Positions 25,825 through 36,067 are shown, numbered from the stretch's first letter. The stretch is DNA of 64,000 nt from Flaviramulus multivorans (GCF_021728415.1 NZ_JAKKDV010000004.1:124001-188000), one strand, 5' to 3'. The notes: a model not told the origin generated them from the letters alone. Program-made: numbers and translations.

Positions 25825-26403
25825 ATGAAAACACTAATAAAAATCGTATTTATTTTCACCATTATATTAAACACAAACGCTCAAACACATAAATCGAACA
25901 CCGGTCTTAAAGGTGGTTATAATTTAGCTGCCGTTAGTTTTGATGGTGAAACCGAAACAGGACAAAGGCATTCATTTCATATAGGTTTTTATGGCGAATC
26001 ATTTTTATCTGAAAGTGTGGCGCTACAAATAGAATTGCTTTACTCTCAACAGGGTTATGAATTACAAGATGGCGGAGGCACTTTTACACAAAAATTGGAT
26101 TATCTGAATCTGCCATTAATGTTGAAACTTTATCCTGACCAAGCGTTCTTTTTAGAAGTTGGTCCTCAAATAGGGTTGGCAGTCTCACACAAGGAAGAAT
26201 TTGATAGTGGTTTTGGTTTATTCGATACTACGCAAGAATTTGATCCGCAAAATTTTGATTGGGGAATGAACTTTGGAACTGGTTTTAAAACCGAATCTGG
26301 AGTATCGCTAGGAGTTCGTTATCATTTAGGGCTAGGTAGCGTATATGATGAAGGAAATCCAAAAAATCGTGTTTGGCAGTTCTCTATAGGTTTCGATTTT
26401 TAA
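25825..26403 (+). CDS. outer membrane beta-barrel protein, porin/PorT-like
   Basis: A 192-residue exported protein with signal peptide ending LNTNAQ. The body fits an eight-stranded barrel: TGLKGGYNLAAVSFDG at the start, LDYLNLPLMLKLYPDQAFFLEVGPQIG in the middle, and the terminal strand VWQFSIGFDF. This is the 'outer membrane protein beta-barrel' (OMP_b-brl_2/PorT-like) type, common in Bacteroidota. It lies 32 nt behind the metallopeptidase gene and is probably cotranscribed with it. Confidence 0.85.
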   Translation: MKTLIKIVFIFTIILNTNAQTHKSNTGLKGGYNLAAVSFDGETETGQRHSFHIGFYGESFLSESVALQIELLYSQQGYELQDGGGTFTQKLDYLNLPLMLKLYPDQAFFLEVGPQIGLAVSHKEEFDSGFGLFDTTQEFDPQNFDWGMNFGTGFKTESGVSLGVRYHLGLGSVYDEGNPKNRVWQFSIGFDF

Positions 26404-26411
26404 TAAAAAAG

Positions 26412-26440
26412 GTAGGGTAAAATACCTTTAAGTTGTCTTA
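26412..26440 (+). promoter_or_regulatory. ECF-type promoter motif 1, copy D
   Basis: GTAGGGTAAAAT, 7-base gap, AGTTGTCTTA; 49 nt before the ATG at 26490. Confidence 0.7.
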
Positions 26441-26489
26441 TAATTGAAAGCTTTTATAAAGCAAATTAATAATCAAAAAAATTAAAGTT

Positions 26490-26945
26490 ATGAGATCAAT
26501 AAAAAAATTTGCATTCATTTTATCATTAATCATTTCGTTTGGTGCAACAGCGCAAGAACCTGATAAATCTAATGAAAAAGTAATGGATAAAGAGTCTTAC
26601 TATAAACAACGAGCTTTAGAAGATGCTAAATACGAACAACAGTTCAAGGCAGAAAATGAGGCTGAAGAAGAGGCTTTTTGGGATGAGCAAAAAGCGTATG
26701 AAAAAGATTTAAAGCGTAAAGACAAAAAAGCATATAAAGCCTATATGAAAGGTAAAAAGGACGCATATGCAGAACATTATGCACATTGTAACAATCACTG
26801 TCATCATAGTGACCATTATTATCATCACGCTTCTTTTTACTATTACAGATATGATGGATATTATTATGAAAGATATCCTAGAAGAAATACGATTAATATA
26901 AGAACACGAGTTAACACTCCTCGTGTAAGTTTAGGACTTTTTTGA
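26490..26945 (+). CDS. secreted charged protein with His/Tyr-rich tail (system 1)
   Basis: A 151-residue exported protein of no recognised family. Signal peptide ends FGATAQ. Residues about 30-95 form a highly charged Glu/Lys helix (YYKQRALEDAKYEQQFKAEN...), with a KRKDKKAYKAYMKGKKDAY block. Residues about 97-135 are packed with His, Cys and Tyr (HYAHCNNHCHHSDHYYHH). The tail could bind a metal such as zinc, copper or nickel, or cross-link through Tyr; that is inference. Promoter copy D places it in the system 1 regulon. Confidence 0.75.
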   Translation: MRSIKKFAFILSLIISFGATAQEPDKSNEKVMDKESYYKQRALEDAKYEQQFKAENEAEEEAFWDEQKAYEKDLKRKDKKAYKAYMKGKKDAYAEHYAHCNNHCHHSDHYYHHASFYYYRYDGYYYERYPRRNTINIRTRVNTPRVSLGLF

Positions 26946-26969
26946 TTTGATTAGGTTTAGTTAGTTAGT

Positions 26970-27006
26970 AAAAAAGCGGTTTTCATTAATTTGAAAGCCG
27001 CTTTTT
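26970..27006. terminator. bidirectional terminator between 26490 gene and gyrB
   Basis: Stem AAAAGCGGTTTTC / GAAAGCCGCTTTTT (one wobble) with an eight-base loop; runs of A and T on both sides allow use by both convergent genes. Confidence 0.85.
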
Positions 27007-27029
27007 GAATATAACACTTAAATAATTAC

Positions 27030-29414
<2,385 letters not shown>

Positions 29415-29448
29415 TTGGTGCTTAGTACATTATTTCTACATATATTTG
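29415..29448 (+). promoter_or_regulatory. promoter of the gat operon leader
   Basis: A TTGG element at 29415-29418 and TATATTTG at 29441-29448 are 22 nt apart, within the spacing known for Bacteroidota -33/-7 promoters. Transcription would begin near 29454, about 12 nt before the leader peptide ATG. Confidence 0.6.
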
Positions 29449-29465
29449 GCACATATAAAGATATT

Positions 29466-29513
29466 ATGACAACTAACAATAACAATAATAATTTCAATAA
29501 TCCTAATTTTTAG
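29466..29513 (+). CDS. asparagine-rich attenuation leader peptide
   Basis: The frame ATG 29466 to TAG 29511-29513 encodes MTTNNNNNNFNNPNF: nine of fifteen residues are Asn, six of them consecutive, six Asn codons being AAT and the run mixed with AAC. It lies directly between a promoter and an antiterminator/terminator pair, ahead of genes that make Asn-tRNA(Asn). A run of codons for the amino acid controlled by the operon is the defining feature of ribosome-mediated attenuation leaders such as trpL and hisL. No direct evidence of translation is available from the sequence. Confidence 0.8.
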   Translation: MTTNNNNNNFNNPNF

Positions 29514-29516
29514 GGT

Positions 29517-29573
29517 CGGAAGGTTATTGTTTAAAAATATATGAAGCCTTCCGAATACGGAAGGTTTTTTTTT
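29517..29573 (+). promoter_or_regulatory. transcription attenuator of the gatCAB-aspS operon
   Basis: Three complementary segments: CGGAAGG (29517-29523), CCTTCCG (29547-29553) and CGGAAGG (29558-29564), the last followed by nine T residues (29565-29573). Segments 2 and 3 form a terminator with an AATA loop; segments 1 and 2 form the competing antiterminator. Segment 1 begins 3 nt behind the leader stop codon, so a ribosome at the stop would cover it and allow termination, while a ribosome stalled in the upstream Asn run would leave it free and allow readthrough. gatC starts 18 nt after the T-run. Confidence 0.85.
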
Positions 29574-29590
29574 AATTAAAAATTCAGAAA

Positions 29591-29860
29591 ATGAGTAAAA
29601 TTATGACAGTCGACGTATTGTCGAGTATTAAAGGAGCGCAACCCAGTGAAGCGGTGAACAAACTATTTGAGGTAATAAAAAATGCACAATCGGCAAATAG
29701 CAACTCTTTTAATATTAATCATAATAACAGTGTGTCTTTAAACGAATTAAGAGACGATGTAGTGATTGAAAGTTCTGATTTAGAAAAGAAAATCATTACA
29801 GAAAACTTTCCAAAAGAGAAAAAAGGCTATTTAGTGGTTTCTAAAGTTATAGAAGAATAA
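29591..29860 (+). CDS. gatC: divergent GatC subunit of Asp-tRNA(Asn)/Glu-tRNA(Gln) amidotransferase
   Basis: GatC stabilises the GatA-GatB complex that amidates misacylated Asp-tRNA(Asn) or Glu-tRNA(Gln). This 89-residue protein is recognised from position (first gene of gatC-gatA-gatB) and from the C-terminal pattern LRDDVV...ITENFPKEKKGYLVVSKVIEE, which parallels the GatC ending LRxDxV...APExxxGFFxVPKVIE. The N-terminal helices are unlike the usual family start, and the middle (residues 34-52) is Asn/Ser-rich with seven Asn, adding to the operon's Asn demand early in translation. The call is less sure than for gatA/gatB. Confidence 0.75.
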   Translation: MSKIMTVDVLSSIKGAQPSEAVNKLFEVIKNAQSANSNSFNINHNNSVSLNELRDDVVIESSDLEKKIITENFPKEKKGYLVVSKVIEE

Positions 29861-29862
29861 TT

Positions 29863-31263
29863 ATGAAATCTCAAATACGAACCATACACCAGCAATTGGT
29901 TAATAAAGAAATAACTTGTACATCATTAGTACAAGAAAAGCTGAGCTTACTTAAGGAGAACACCAACAACACGGTTAACTCATTGTTAGACACTTTAGCA
30001 TTAGAATTGGCAGCTAAAGTAGATGCTAAAATTGCAAAAGGCGAAACCCTTGGATTACTGGAAGGCATCCCTTTTGGAATTAAAGATGTATATATGCTAC
30101 AAGGTACGTATACCACTGCAAGTTCTAATTTGCTTAAAAATTACAAATCGGCATACACAGCTACAGCCATTCAAAAATTATTGGATGCGGGCGCTATTCC
30201 GTTAGTTAAAGAAAACTGCGATAGTTTTGGTCATGGGTCCTCTAGCGAAAATACCATTTTTGGTGCCGTTAAAAATGCTATCAACCCTGATTTAGTTGGT
30301 GGTGGTTCCAGTGGTGGTTCTGCTGTAAATGTAGCAAAAGATTACACCGTGTTTTCTATTGGTGGCGATACGGGTGGTTCTGTGCGTCAACCAGCCGGTT
30401 ACAACCATGTGTATGGTTTAAAACCGACTTACGGACGTATTTCTCGTTATGGCTTGATGGCATATGCATCATCAACCGACTGTGTTGGACCTATTGCCAA
30501 ATCGGTTGAAGATATTCGTATTATCTTAAATGTAATGAGTGGTAAAGACACGAAAGACCAAACCACATACGCTTCTGAAGAAATTAAAGAAGAAAACATA
30601 TCAAATGCTAATGGCATTAAAACCATTGGGTATTTTAAAAACTTTATTGAAAGTGATGCTATCAATTCAAAAATAAAATCTGATTTCTTAGCTTCTATCG
30701 AAAAAGTAAAAGCCAAAGGTTTTAAAGTTAAAGAACTTGATTTCTTTAAATCAGACATTCTAGTTTCAACCTATTACACATTGGCGATGGCTGAAACCGC
30801 ATCTAACCTATCGCGATTGGATGGTAGCAACTACGGAAATAGAATTGAAGATAAAAACCTAAAAGAATCGTACGCCATTACCCGTTCTGAGAATTTTTCA
30901 GAAGAAACTAAACGACGTATTGTTGGTGGAAATCAAGTGTTATCTCAAGGGTTTTCAGATGAGATATATTTAAAAGGATTGGCTTTAAGAGATGCTATTT
31001 CTGAAAATTTTGAAAATGATTTTAAAGAAGTAGACATCATTCTATCTCCTGTTACACCTAGCACACCACCGAAAATTGGTGATAGCTTAAAAGATCCACA
31101 TGCCATGTATTTAAGTGATGCTTATACTGTTGGCTTTAGCTTGGGGCAATTACCAACTTTAACAATACCTCAAGGCACGGAAACAGGCTTACAAATTACA
31201 GCCTCTAAAAATAACGACGAACTTGTTTTGAAGTTTGCTAACTTCTTAAAAGACACGATATAA
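29863..31263 (+). CDS. gatA: Asp-tRNA(Asn)/Glu-tRNA(Gln) amidotransferase subunit A
   Basis: GatA is the amidase that releases ammonia from glutamine for transfer to the misacylated tRNA. The 466-residue protein has the amidase-signature Ser-cisSer-Lys set: Lys in GIPFGIKDVY, the Ser-rich GGGSSGGSAVNV, and the nucleophile segment SIGGDTGGSVRQPAGYN. KPTYGRISRYGLMAYASS and the C-terminal ILSPVTPSTPPKIGD are typical of GatA rather than other amidases. It starts 2 nt after gatC and its stop overlaps the gatB start by one base (TAATG). Confidence 0.97.
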   Translation: MKSQIRTIHQQLVNKEITCTSLVQEKLSLLKENTNNTVNSLLDTLALELAAKVDAKIAKGETLGLLEGIPFGIKDVYMLQGTYTTASSNLLKNYKSAYTATAIQKLLDAGAIPLVKENCDSFGHGSSSENTIFGAVKNAINPDLVGGGSSGGSAVNVAKDYTVFSIGGDTGGSVRQPAGYNHVYGLKPTYGRISRYGLMAYASSTDCVGPIAKSVEDIRIILNVMSGKDTKDQTTYASEEIKEENISNANGIKTIGYFKNFIESDAINSKIKSDFLASIEKVKAKGFKVKELDFFKSDILVSTYYTLAMAETASNLSRLDGSNYGNRIEDKNLKESYAITRSENFSEETKRRIVGGNQVLSQGFSDEIYLKGLALRDAISENFENDFKEVDIILSPVTPSTPPKIGDSLKDPHAMYLSDAYTVGFSLGQLPTLTIPQGTETGLQITASKNNDELVLKFANFLKDTI

Positions 31264-34200
31264 TGGAACTAGAGCAATTAGACTCGGCTTTAAAAGCCCA
31301 CGATTTAGAGTTAGTAATCGGACTGGAAACACACGTTCGATTAAACACAAACACCAAGTTGTTTTGTTCTTGCCCGAATCAAGAAATAGAAACCCCAAAC
31401 CAAAATATATGCTCTGTGTGCACAGGACAAATGGGCGTGTTACCTGCCGTAAATAAGGAAGCTATTAACAAAGCTATTTACTTTGGAAAAGCGGTAAAAT
31501 CATCGTTTGAAAATGAAGTAATTTCTTGGGATAGAAAACATTATGAATATCCAGACAATCCGAAAAATATACAAATCACACAGTTTCACAATCCTATTAT
31601 TCCTGACGGACAAGTATCTTGTTTCCGAAATGACGGGTCGCAATTCACAGTCAATTTAACGCAAGTTCATATTGAAGAAGATGCTGCTAAATTGATGCAC
31701 GAAAAAACAGTTTCGCTCGTAGATTTTAACAAAGCCGGTGTCCCACTTATTGAAATTGTAACCGAACCCTGTATTCGTCACATCGAAGATGCTTCAACGT
31801 ATGCACAATATATCCTCCGTATTGTTCAGAATTTAAAAATATCGGAAGCAAACCTTGAAAAAGGGGAATTTAAATCGGATGTTTCTGTGTCACTTCGAAA
31901 AAAACACAGCTATACTTTAAATCCGCGTACCGAGATTAAAAACTTAAACTCCTTTAAGTTTATGGTTGAGGCTTTGAAGGAAGAAGTAGAAAAACAGTTC
32001 AACTATTACATTGAACACAAAGAATTCAGACCTGACCAAACCACGGTTTTATGGGATGCCGATTTAAAGCAAACCAAAACCATGCGTAAAAAGGAATTTG
32101 AAGCCGATTATCGCTTTATTTCTGAACCCGATTTACCGTTTGTCAACATCAAAGAAGCCGTTGATGCTATAAAAGTTGATACCAGAACGCTGCCACATGC
32201 AGTTGAATCTATTTTGATAAATGGTGGTGTATTACCGCAAGATGCCAAATTTTTTACGGCAGATTCGTTGCGTTCGGAAACCTTTGTTGCCATTAATAAC
32301 GTACTAAAAGACCCATCATTTGTTGCTAAAACTTTAGTTAACAATATTGGTGCCGATGATTATGGCGACATTCATAGAATTGAACATTTAATTGACATTT
32401 TCCAGCTCTTTAAGGAGGAAAAAATAACCTCTGTGTTAGTTCAAAATGCCATTACTTCTTATTTAAAAGACAGAAGTTTTGACTACAACAAATATTTTGA
32501 AGACAACACGATTTCAGAAGAACAGATTCAGGAAGCGATAGCGAAAGTCATTTCAGAAAATGAAGCTATTGCCAACGAAATTAAAGCTGGAAACCAAGGA
32601 AAAGCCGGTATTTTAGTCGGTAAAGTCATTGGCATTATTGGCAAAGGAGCTTCTGGAAAAGTGATTCGTGAAGGGATTTTGAATCAGCTACAAAGTTCAG
32701 AACTAAAAATTCAGAGTTCTAATGAAACGACTAAGCAACATTCGCCTCAACAACGAACAACGAAACAACAGGAAGAAGCATTACCAGAAATTCCTATCGT
32801 TATTAAAGACGAATACCGAACCCATGTAATTACTGATATTTCTGAAAGTAGTATTTCTGAAAAAGTAACATTTGCTGGTTGGGTTTCTAGTGTACGCGAC
32901 CATGGAGAGCTAATTTTTATCGATCTGCGTGATTCGAGTAATGAGGTGTTCCAAGTGCGTTTAAGCAGAGAATCGTTCCCGAATTTAGATGAGTTAGTCA
33001 AGCTTAAACCAGAATCGGTTATTACTGTTACAGGAACTATTGTACAACGTAAAGCAGATGACTATAACACCGCATTACGAACAGGAACTATAGAATTGGA
33101 AGCTTACGAGCTAGATATTCTAAACCTATCGAGAACCTTACCATTCGAAATAAAACGAGCTACAAAAACCAATGAAAACACCCGTTTTCAGTACAAATTT
33201 TTGGATCACAGAAACGACGATGTGCGTCGTGTTATTGTAAACCGCCACAAGGTTATTAAATTGCTGCGCGATATTTTAGATGAAGAACATTTCCTAGAAA
33301 TAGAAACTCCAATTTTAAGTGCCGGAACCGATGAAGGCGCTCGTGAGTTTATTGTACCTTCAAGAAAGCAAGCAGGCGCTTTTTATACCTTACCGCAAGC
33401 ACCTCAGCAGTTTAAACAGATGTTGATGGTTAGTGGTTACGAAAAGTATTTCCAATTGGCACGTTGTTTTAGAGATGAAGATTCTCGCGGCGATCGTCAA
33501 CCAGAATTCACACAATTGGATATTGAAATGGCGTATGCGAGTATGCAACAAATCATCGATTTAAACACCAAAATGTTTAATGAGGTGGTAACTAAAATTT
33601 ACGGCAACAAATGGATTTTACACCCGTTTGAAGTGATTACCTATCAAGATGCAATGAACTATTATGGTTGCGACCGACCGGATTTACGTTTTGGTTTAAA
33701 GCTTCAAGACATTACCAACATTGTAAAAGACACGACCTTTCAAGTTTTTAGCAAACCCATTGACGAAGGCGGTATTGTAAAATGCATCAAAGTTTCTGCT
33801 CAAGAACAAGGTAACAAACGTTTATCAAAAGGGCAAATTGAAAAACTCACAGGTATTGCACAACAACATGGTTTGGGTGGGTTAGCCTATATAATTGTGA
33901 ATGATAACGATTTACAATCACCTATCATTAAGTTTTTAGGTGAAGATATTGCTGCAGGTATTATTAAAACTACCAATGCCCAAGTAGGTGATATAGTGTT
34001 TTTCTCGGCGGCAGATTATGCCACTGCTAATAAAGCTTTGGATGCCGTTAGACAAGAATTAGGAAAAATGCTTAAACTTATTAACCCTAAAGAATTACGT
34101 CCTGCGTGGGTAGTCGATTTTGCAATGTTTGAAAAAACCGATGAAGGACGCTGGACATTCACCCACAACCCATTCTCAATGCCTGCGGTTTACGATATAG

Positions 34201-34595
34201 AAAAGCATATGAATGGTAAGGAAGAGGAAATAGGCAGTATTATAGCCCAACAATACGATTTAATATTAAATGGTTACGAAATTGGTGGCGGTTCGGTGCG
34301 TGCCCATAAACCTGAAATTTTAGAGGCTACTTACAGAAATATGGGTTACAACAAAGAGGAGATGCTAAAAAGCGTAGGTACCATGTATAAAGCGTTCCAT
34401 TATGGTGCACCGCCACACGGTGGCATTGCATGGGGTGTTGATAGGTTGATGATGATTTTAGAGAAAAAAGCGTCTATACGTGAGGTAATGGCATTCCCGA
34501 AAACAGGAACCAGTGACGATTTATTGTTTGGTGCACCTTCGCTATTATCTGATAAAAAAGTAGAAGAAATGAATGTAAAAGTGATAAGAAAATAA
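31263..34595 (+). CDS. gatB-aspS: fused amidotransferase subunit B and aspartyl-tRNA synthetase
   Basis: A single 1110-residue frame with two complete enzymes. Residues 1 to about 475 are GatB: VIGLETHVRLNTNTKLFCSC, Zn-type Cys pairs (CSCP...CSVC), WDRKHYEYPDNPKNIQITQ and the C-terminal YqeY-like tail ending GKVIREGILNQL. A polar, Gln/Thr/Ser-rich linker spans about 476-515. Residues 516-1110 are a bacterial AspRS: OB-fold anticodon domain (FAGWVSSVRDHGELIFIDLRD), class II motif 2 (RCFRDEDSRGDRQPEFTQLDIE), the GAD insertion (about 800-910) and motif 3 (GIAWGVDRLMMIL). Physically joining the synthetase that charges Asp onto tRNA(Asn) with the amidotransferase would give a built-in transamidosome. 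The terminator at 34632-34667 ends the operon. Confidence 0.96.
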   Translation: MELEQLDSALKAHDLELVIGLETHVRLNTNTKLFCSCPNQEIETPNQNICSVCTGQMGVLPAVNKEAINKAIYFGKAVKSSFENEVISWDRKHYEYPDNPKNIQITQFHNPIIPDGQVSCFRNDGSQFTVNLTQVHIEEDAAKLMHEKTVSLVDFNKAGVPLIEIVTEPCIRHIEDASTYAQYILRIVQNLKISEANLEKGEFKSDVSVSLRKKHSYTLNPRTEIKNLNSFKFMVEALKEEVEKQFNYYIEHKEFRPDQTTVLWDADLKQTKTMRKKEFEADYRFISEPDLPFVNIKEAVDAIKVDTRTLPHAVESILINGGVLPQDAKFFTADSLRSETFVAINNVLKDPSFVAKTLVNNIGADDYGDIHRIEHLIDIFQLFKEEKITSVLVQNAITSYLKDRSFDYNKYFEDNTISEEQIQEAIAKVISENEAIANEIKAGNQGKAGILVGKVIGIIGKGASGKVIREGILNQLQSSELKIQSSNETTKQHSPQQRTTKQQEEALPEIPIVIKDEYRTHVITDISESSISEKVTFAGWVSSVRDHGELIFIDLRDSSNEVFQVRLSRESFPNLDELVKLKPESVITVTGTIVQRKADDYNTALRTGTIELEAYELDILNLSRTLPFEIKRATKTNENTRFQYKFLDHRNDDVRRVIVNRHKVIKLLRDILDEEHFLEIETPILSAGTDEGAREFIVPSRKQAGAFYTLPQAPQQFKQMLMVSGYEKYFQLARCFRDEDSRGDRQPEFTQLDIEMAYASMQQIIDLNTKMFNEVVTKIYGNKWILHPFEVITYQDAMNYYGCDRPDLRFGLKLQDITNIVKDTTFQVFSKPIDEGGIVKCIKVSAQEQGNKRLSKGQIEKLTGIAQQHGLGGLAYIIVNDNDLQSPIIKFLGEDIAAGIIKTTNAQVGDIVFFSAADYATANKALDAVRQELGKMLKLINPKELRPAWVVDFAMFEKTDEGRWTFTHNPFSMPAVYDIEKHMNGKEEEIGSIIAQQYDLILNGYEIGGGSVRAHKPEILEATYRNMGYNKEEMLKSVGTMYKAFHYGAPPHGGIAWGVDRLMMILEKKASIREVMAFPKTGTSDDLLFGAPSLLSDKKVEEMNVKVIRK

Positions 34596-34631
34596 GTTGT
34601 TTTTTGAAATAACTCCATTTTAAGATAATTC

Positions 34632-34667
34632 AAAAAATCCCGATAGTTTACTGTCGGGATTTTTTTG
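34632..34667 (+). terminator. terminator of the gat operon
   Basis: Stem AAAAATCCCGATAG / CTGTCGGGATTTTT (one wobble) with a TTTA loop, then further T residues; 37 nt after the gatB-aspS stop. Confidence 0.9.
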
Positions 34668-34800
34668 TTTTATTGTAGGAATTATTGGGTATATTTACGG
34701 GATATGAGTAATAAAAGTTACTATATAACCAGTTGTAAAACATTTGAATAGCCTATAGTACTTTTGATTTTACCATTAAATCTAATAGAATACAGAAATT

Positions 34801-35421
34801 ATGAAACATAAATTTTTAACACCACTATTTGCAGTTCTGCTTATTCTTTCTATCTCTTGTAAAGAAAATAATCAAAACGACCAAGTTGAATCAAAAGTAA
34901 CTCAAGAAGCAACCGAAAGTGAAACCAATGAAATACAAAAAAAGATAAAGGAAGCAATGAGTTCTGCGCCATCCTCTATTTCCGCCAATGCTACAATTCT
35001 TGATTATCCAAAAGACCCAAAAGGCAAAAAAATTGTACTACGCAAAGGTACTAATGGTTGGATTTGCCTTCCAGACAATCCACATATGCCCGGGAACAAT
35101 CCTATGTGCATTGATGAACAGATAAAGGAACTTTTCACTGCTATTGCTGAAAATAGAGAACCTGTTATTACCCGAACAGGATTTGGTTATTTTTTACAGG
35201 GCGGAGCACCTCGAAGCAATGCAAATCCTTGGGATACGGTTCCAACGCCTGACAATGAATGGATGGAGCACCAAGTGCCTCATATTGTAGTTGTAACACT
35301 TGACAAATCAATCCTTGACTCATTACCGACAAAAATGGACAATGGTGGCCCTTGGGTTATGTGGAAAAATACACCTTACGCACATATAATGATTCCAGTT
35401 CCAAAGAATACTCTCGAATGA
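34801..35421 (+). CDS. lipoprotein of unknown function
   Basis: A 206-residue lipoprotein (lipobox LSISC, Cys20). After an acidic spacer, the domain from about residue 58 shows SANATILDYP, LRKGTNGWICLPDNP, PMCIDEQ, RTGFGYFLQGG and NGGPWVMWKNTPYAHIMIPV. I have seen this pattern (ANATI..W....LR.GTNGWTC.P....PMC.D) in secreted proteins from many soil and marine bacteria, without an assigned role. First gene of a run of small accessory genes; an attC-like motif starts 9 nt behind its stop. Confidence 0.78.
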   Translation: MKHKFLTPLFAVLLILSISCKENNQNDQVESKVTQEATESETNEIQKKIKEAMSSAPSSISANATILDYPKDPKGKKIVLRKGTNGWICLPDNPHMPGNNPMCIDEQIKELFTAIAENREPVITRTGFGYFLQGGAPRSNANPWDTVPTPDNEWMEHQVPHIVVVTLDKSILDSLPTKMDNGGPWVMWKNTPYAHIMIPVPKNTLE

Positions 35422-35429
35422 ATAAAAAA

Positions 35430-35462
35430 ACGTTGGGTAACAACGTGTATAGTACATTGCTC
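35430..35462 (+). repeat. attC-like junction repeat, copy 1
   Basis: Starts with the perfect inverted repeat ACGTTG-GGTAA-CAACGT and continues GTATAGTACATTGCTC. The part GGTAACAACGTGTATA...ATTGCTC recurs at two downstream gene junctions. Confidence 0.55.
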
Positions 35463-35555
35463 TGAAATTCCTAAAAAGTAACTAACTGAATTAAAAACTG
35501 ACTATACAGGTAAGCCGAAAACTGATTAGAGTAGGCATAGTTTTAAAAATAAAAA

Positions 35556-36050
35556 ATGAAAAAATTAATCCATTCCCTTTATTTATTTGCCGCAATCCTA
35601 ACCATACCTAACGGCCATCTGTTTGCTCAGACTCAAAATGACTCTCTTCAAATAAAAGAAGCTGTTGTCAACTACCTTGAAGGTTTGGATACCAACAATC
35701 CGGATAGAGTCGCCAAAGCGCTGCATGCAGATTTAGCTAAACGCATTGTTGATAAAAATAAAGAAGGAAAAGATTTTCCATCAAATATGACCGCTGCAAG
35801 TTTGATAGGTTATACTAAAGATTTTGACTTTACCTTATTTTATATAGAAGGTGTCGATTCCGAAGCACCCTTAAAAGTAGATATCTCTATTTATGAAATC
35901 TCGAATGGCATTGCTACCGTAAAAGCTGTAACAAACAAGTTTGAATTTGTTGACTACATCCACCTAGGAAAATTAGATGGAGAATGGAAAATTATAAACA
36001 TCCTTTGGGCTTGGACAGGTAACACCAATAAATGGATGAATAAGGAGTAA
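35556..36050 (+). CDS. secreted NTF2-like protein (putative lumazine-binding type)
   Basis: A 164-residue protein with signal peptide ending HLFAQ. The rest is one NTF2/SnoaL-like cone fold of the 'putative lumazine-binding' subfamily: IKEAVVNYLEGLDTNNPDRVAKALHADLAKRIV at the N-terminus and VDISIYEISNGIATVKAVTNKFEFVDYIHLGKLDGEWKIINILW at the C-terminus. Members are diverse and mostly uncharacterised. It stands alone between attC-like motif copies 1 and 2. Confidence 0.82.
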   Translation: MKKLIHSLYLFAAILTIPNGHLFAQTQNDSLQIKEAVVNYLEGLDTNNPDRVAKALHADLAKRIVDKNKEGKDFPSNMTAASLIGYTKDFDFTLFYIEGVDSEAPLKVDISIYEISNGIATVKAVTNKFEFVDYIHLGKLDGEWKIINILWAWTGNTNKWMNKE

Positions 36051-36067
36051 AGTTAATAGACTCTACT

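Noticed and set aside
31263-34595. The gatB-aspS fusion as a sequencing frameshift artefact
   Set aside because: Both parts and the linker are in one frame with uniform codon use, no stop and no loss of conserved residues at the junction.
34704-34751. A 15-codon frame (MSNKSYYITSCKTFE) ahead of the lipoprotein at 34801, considered as a second leader peptide
   Set aside because: No run of a single amino acid, no following terminator or competing hairpin, and no link to the gene behind it.
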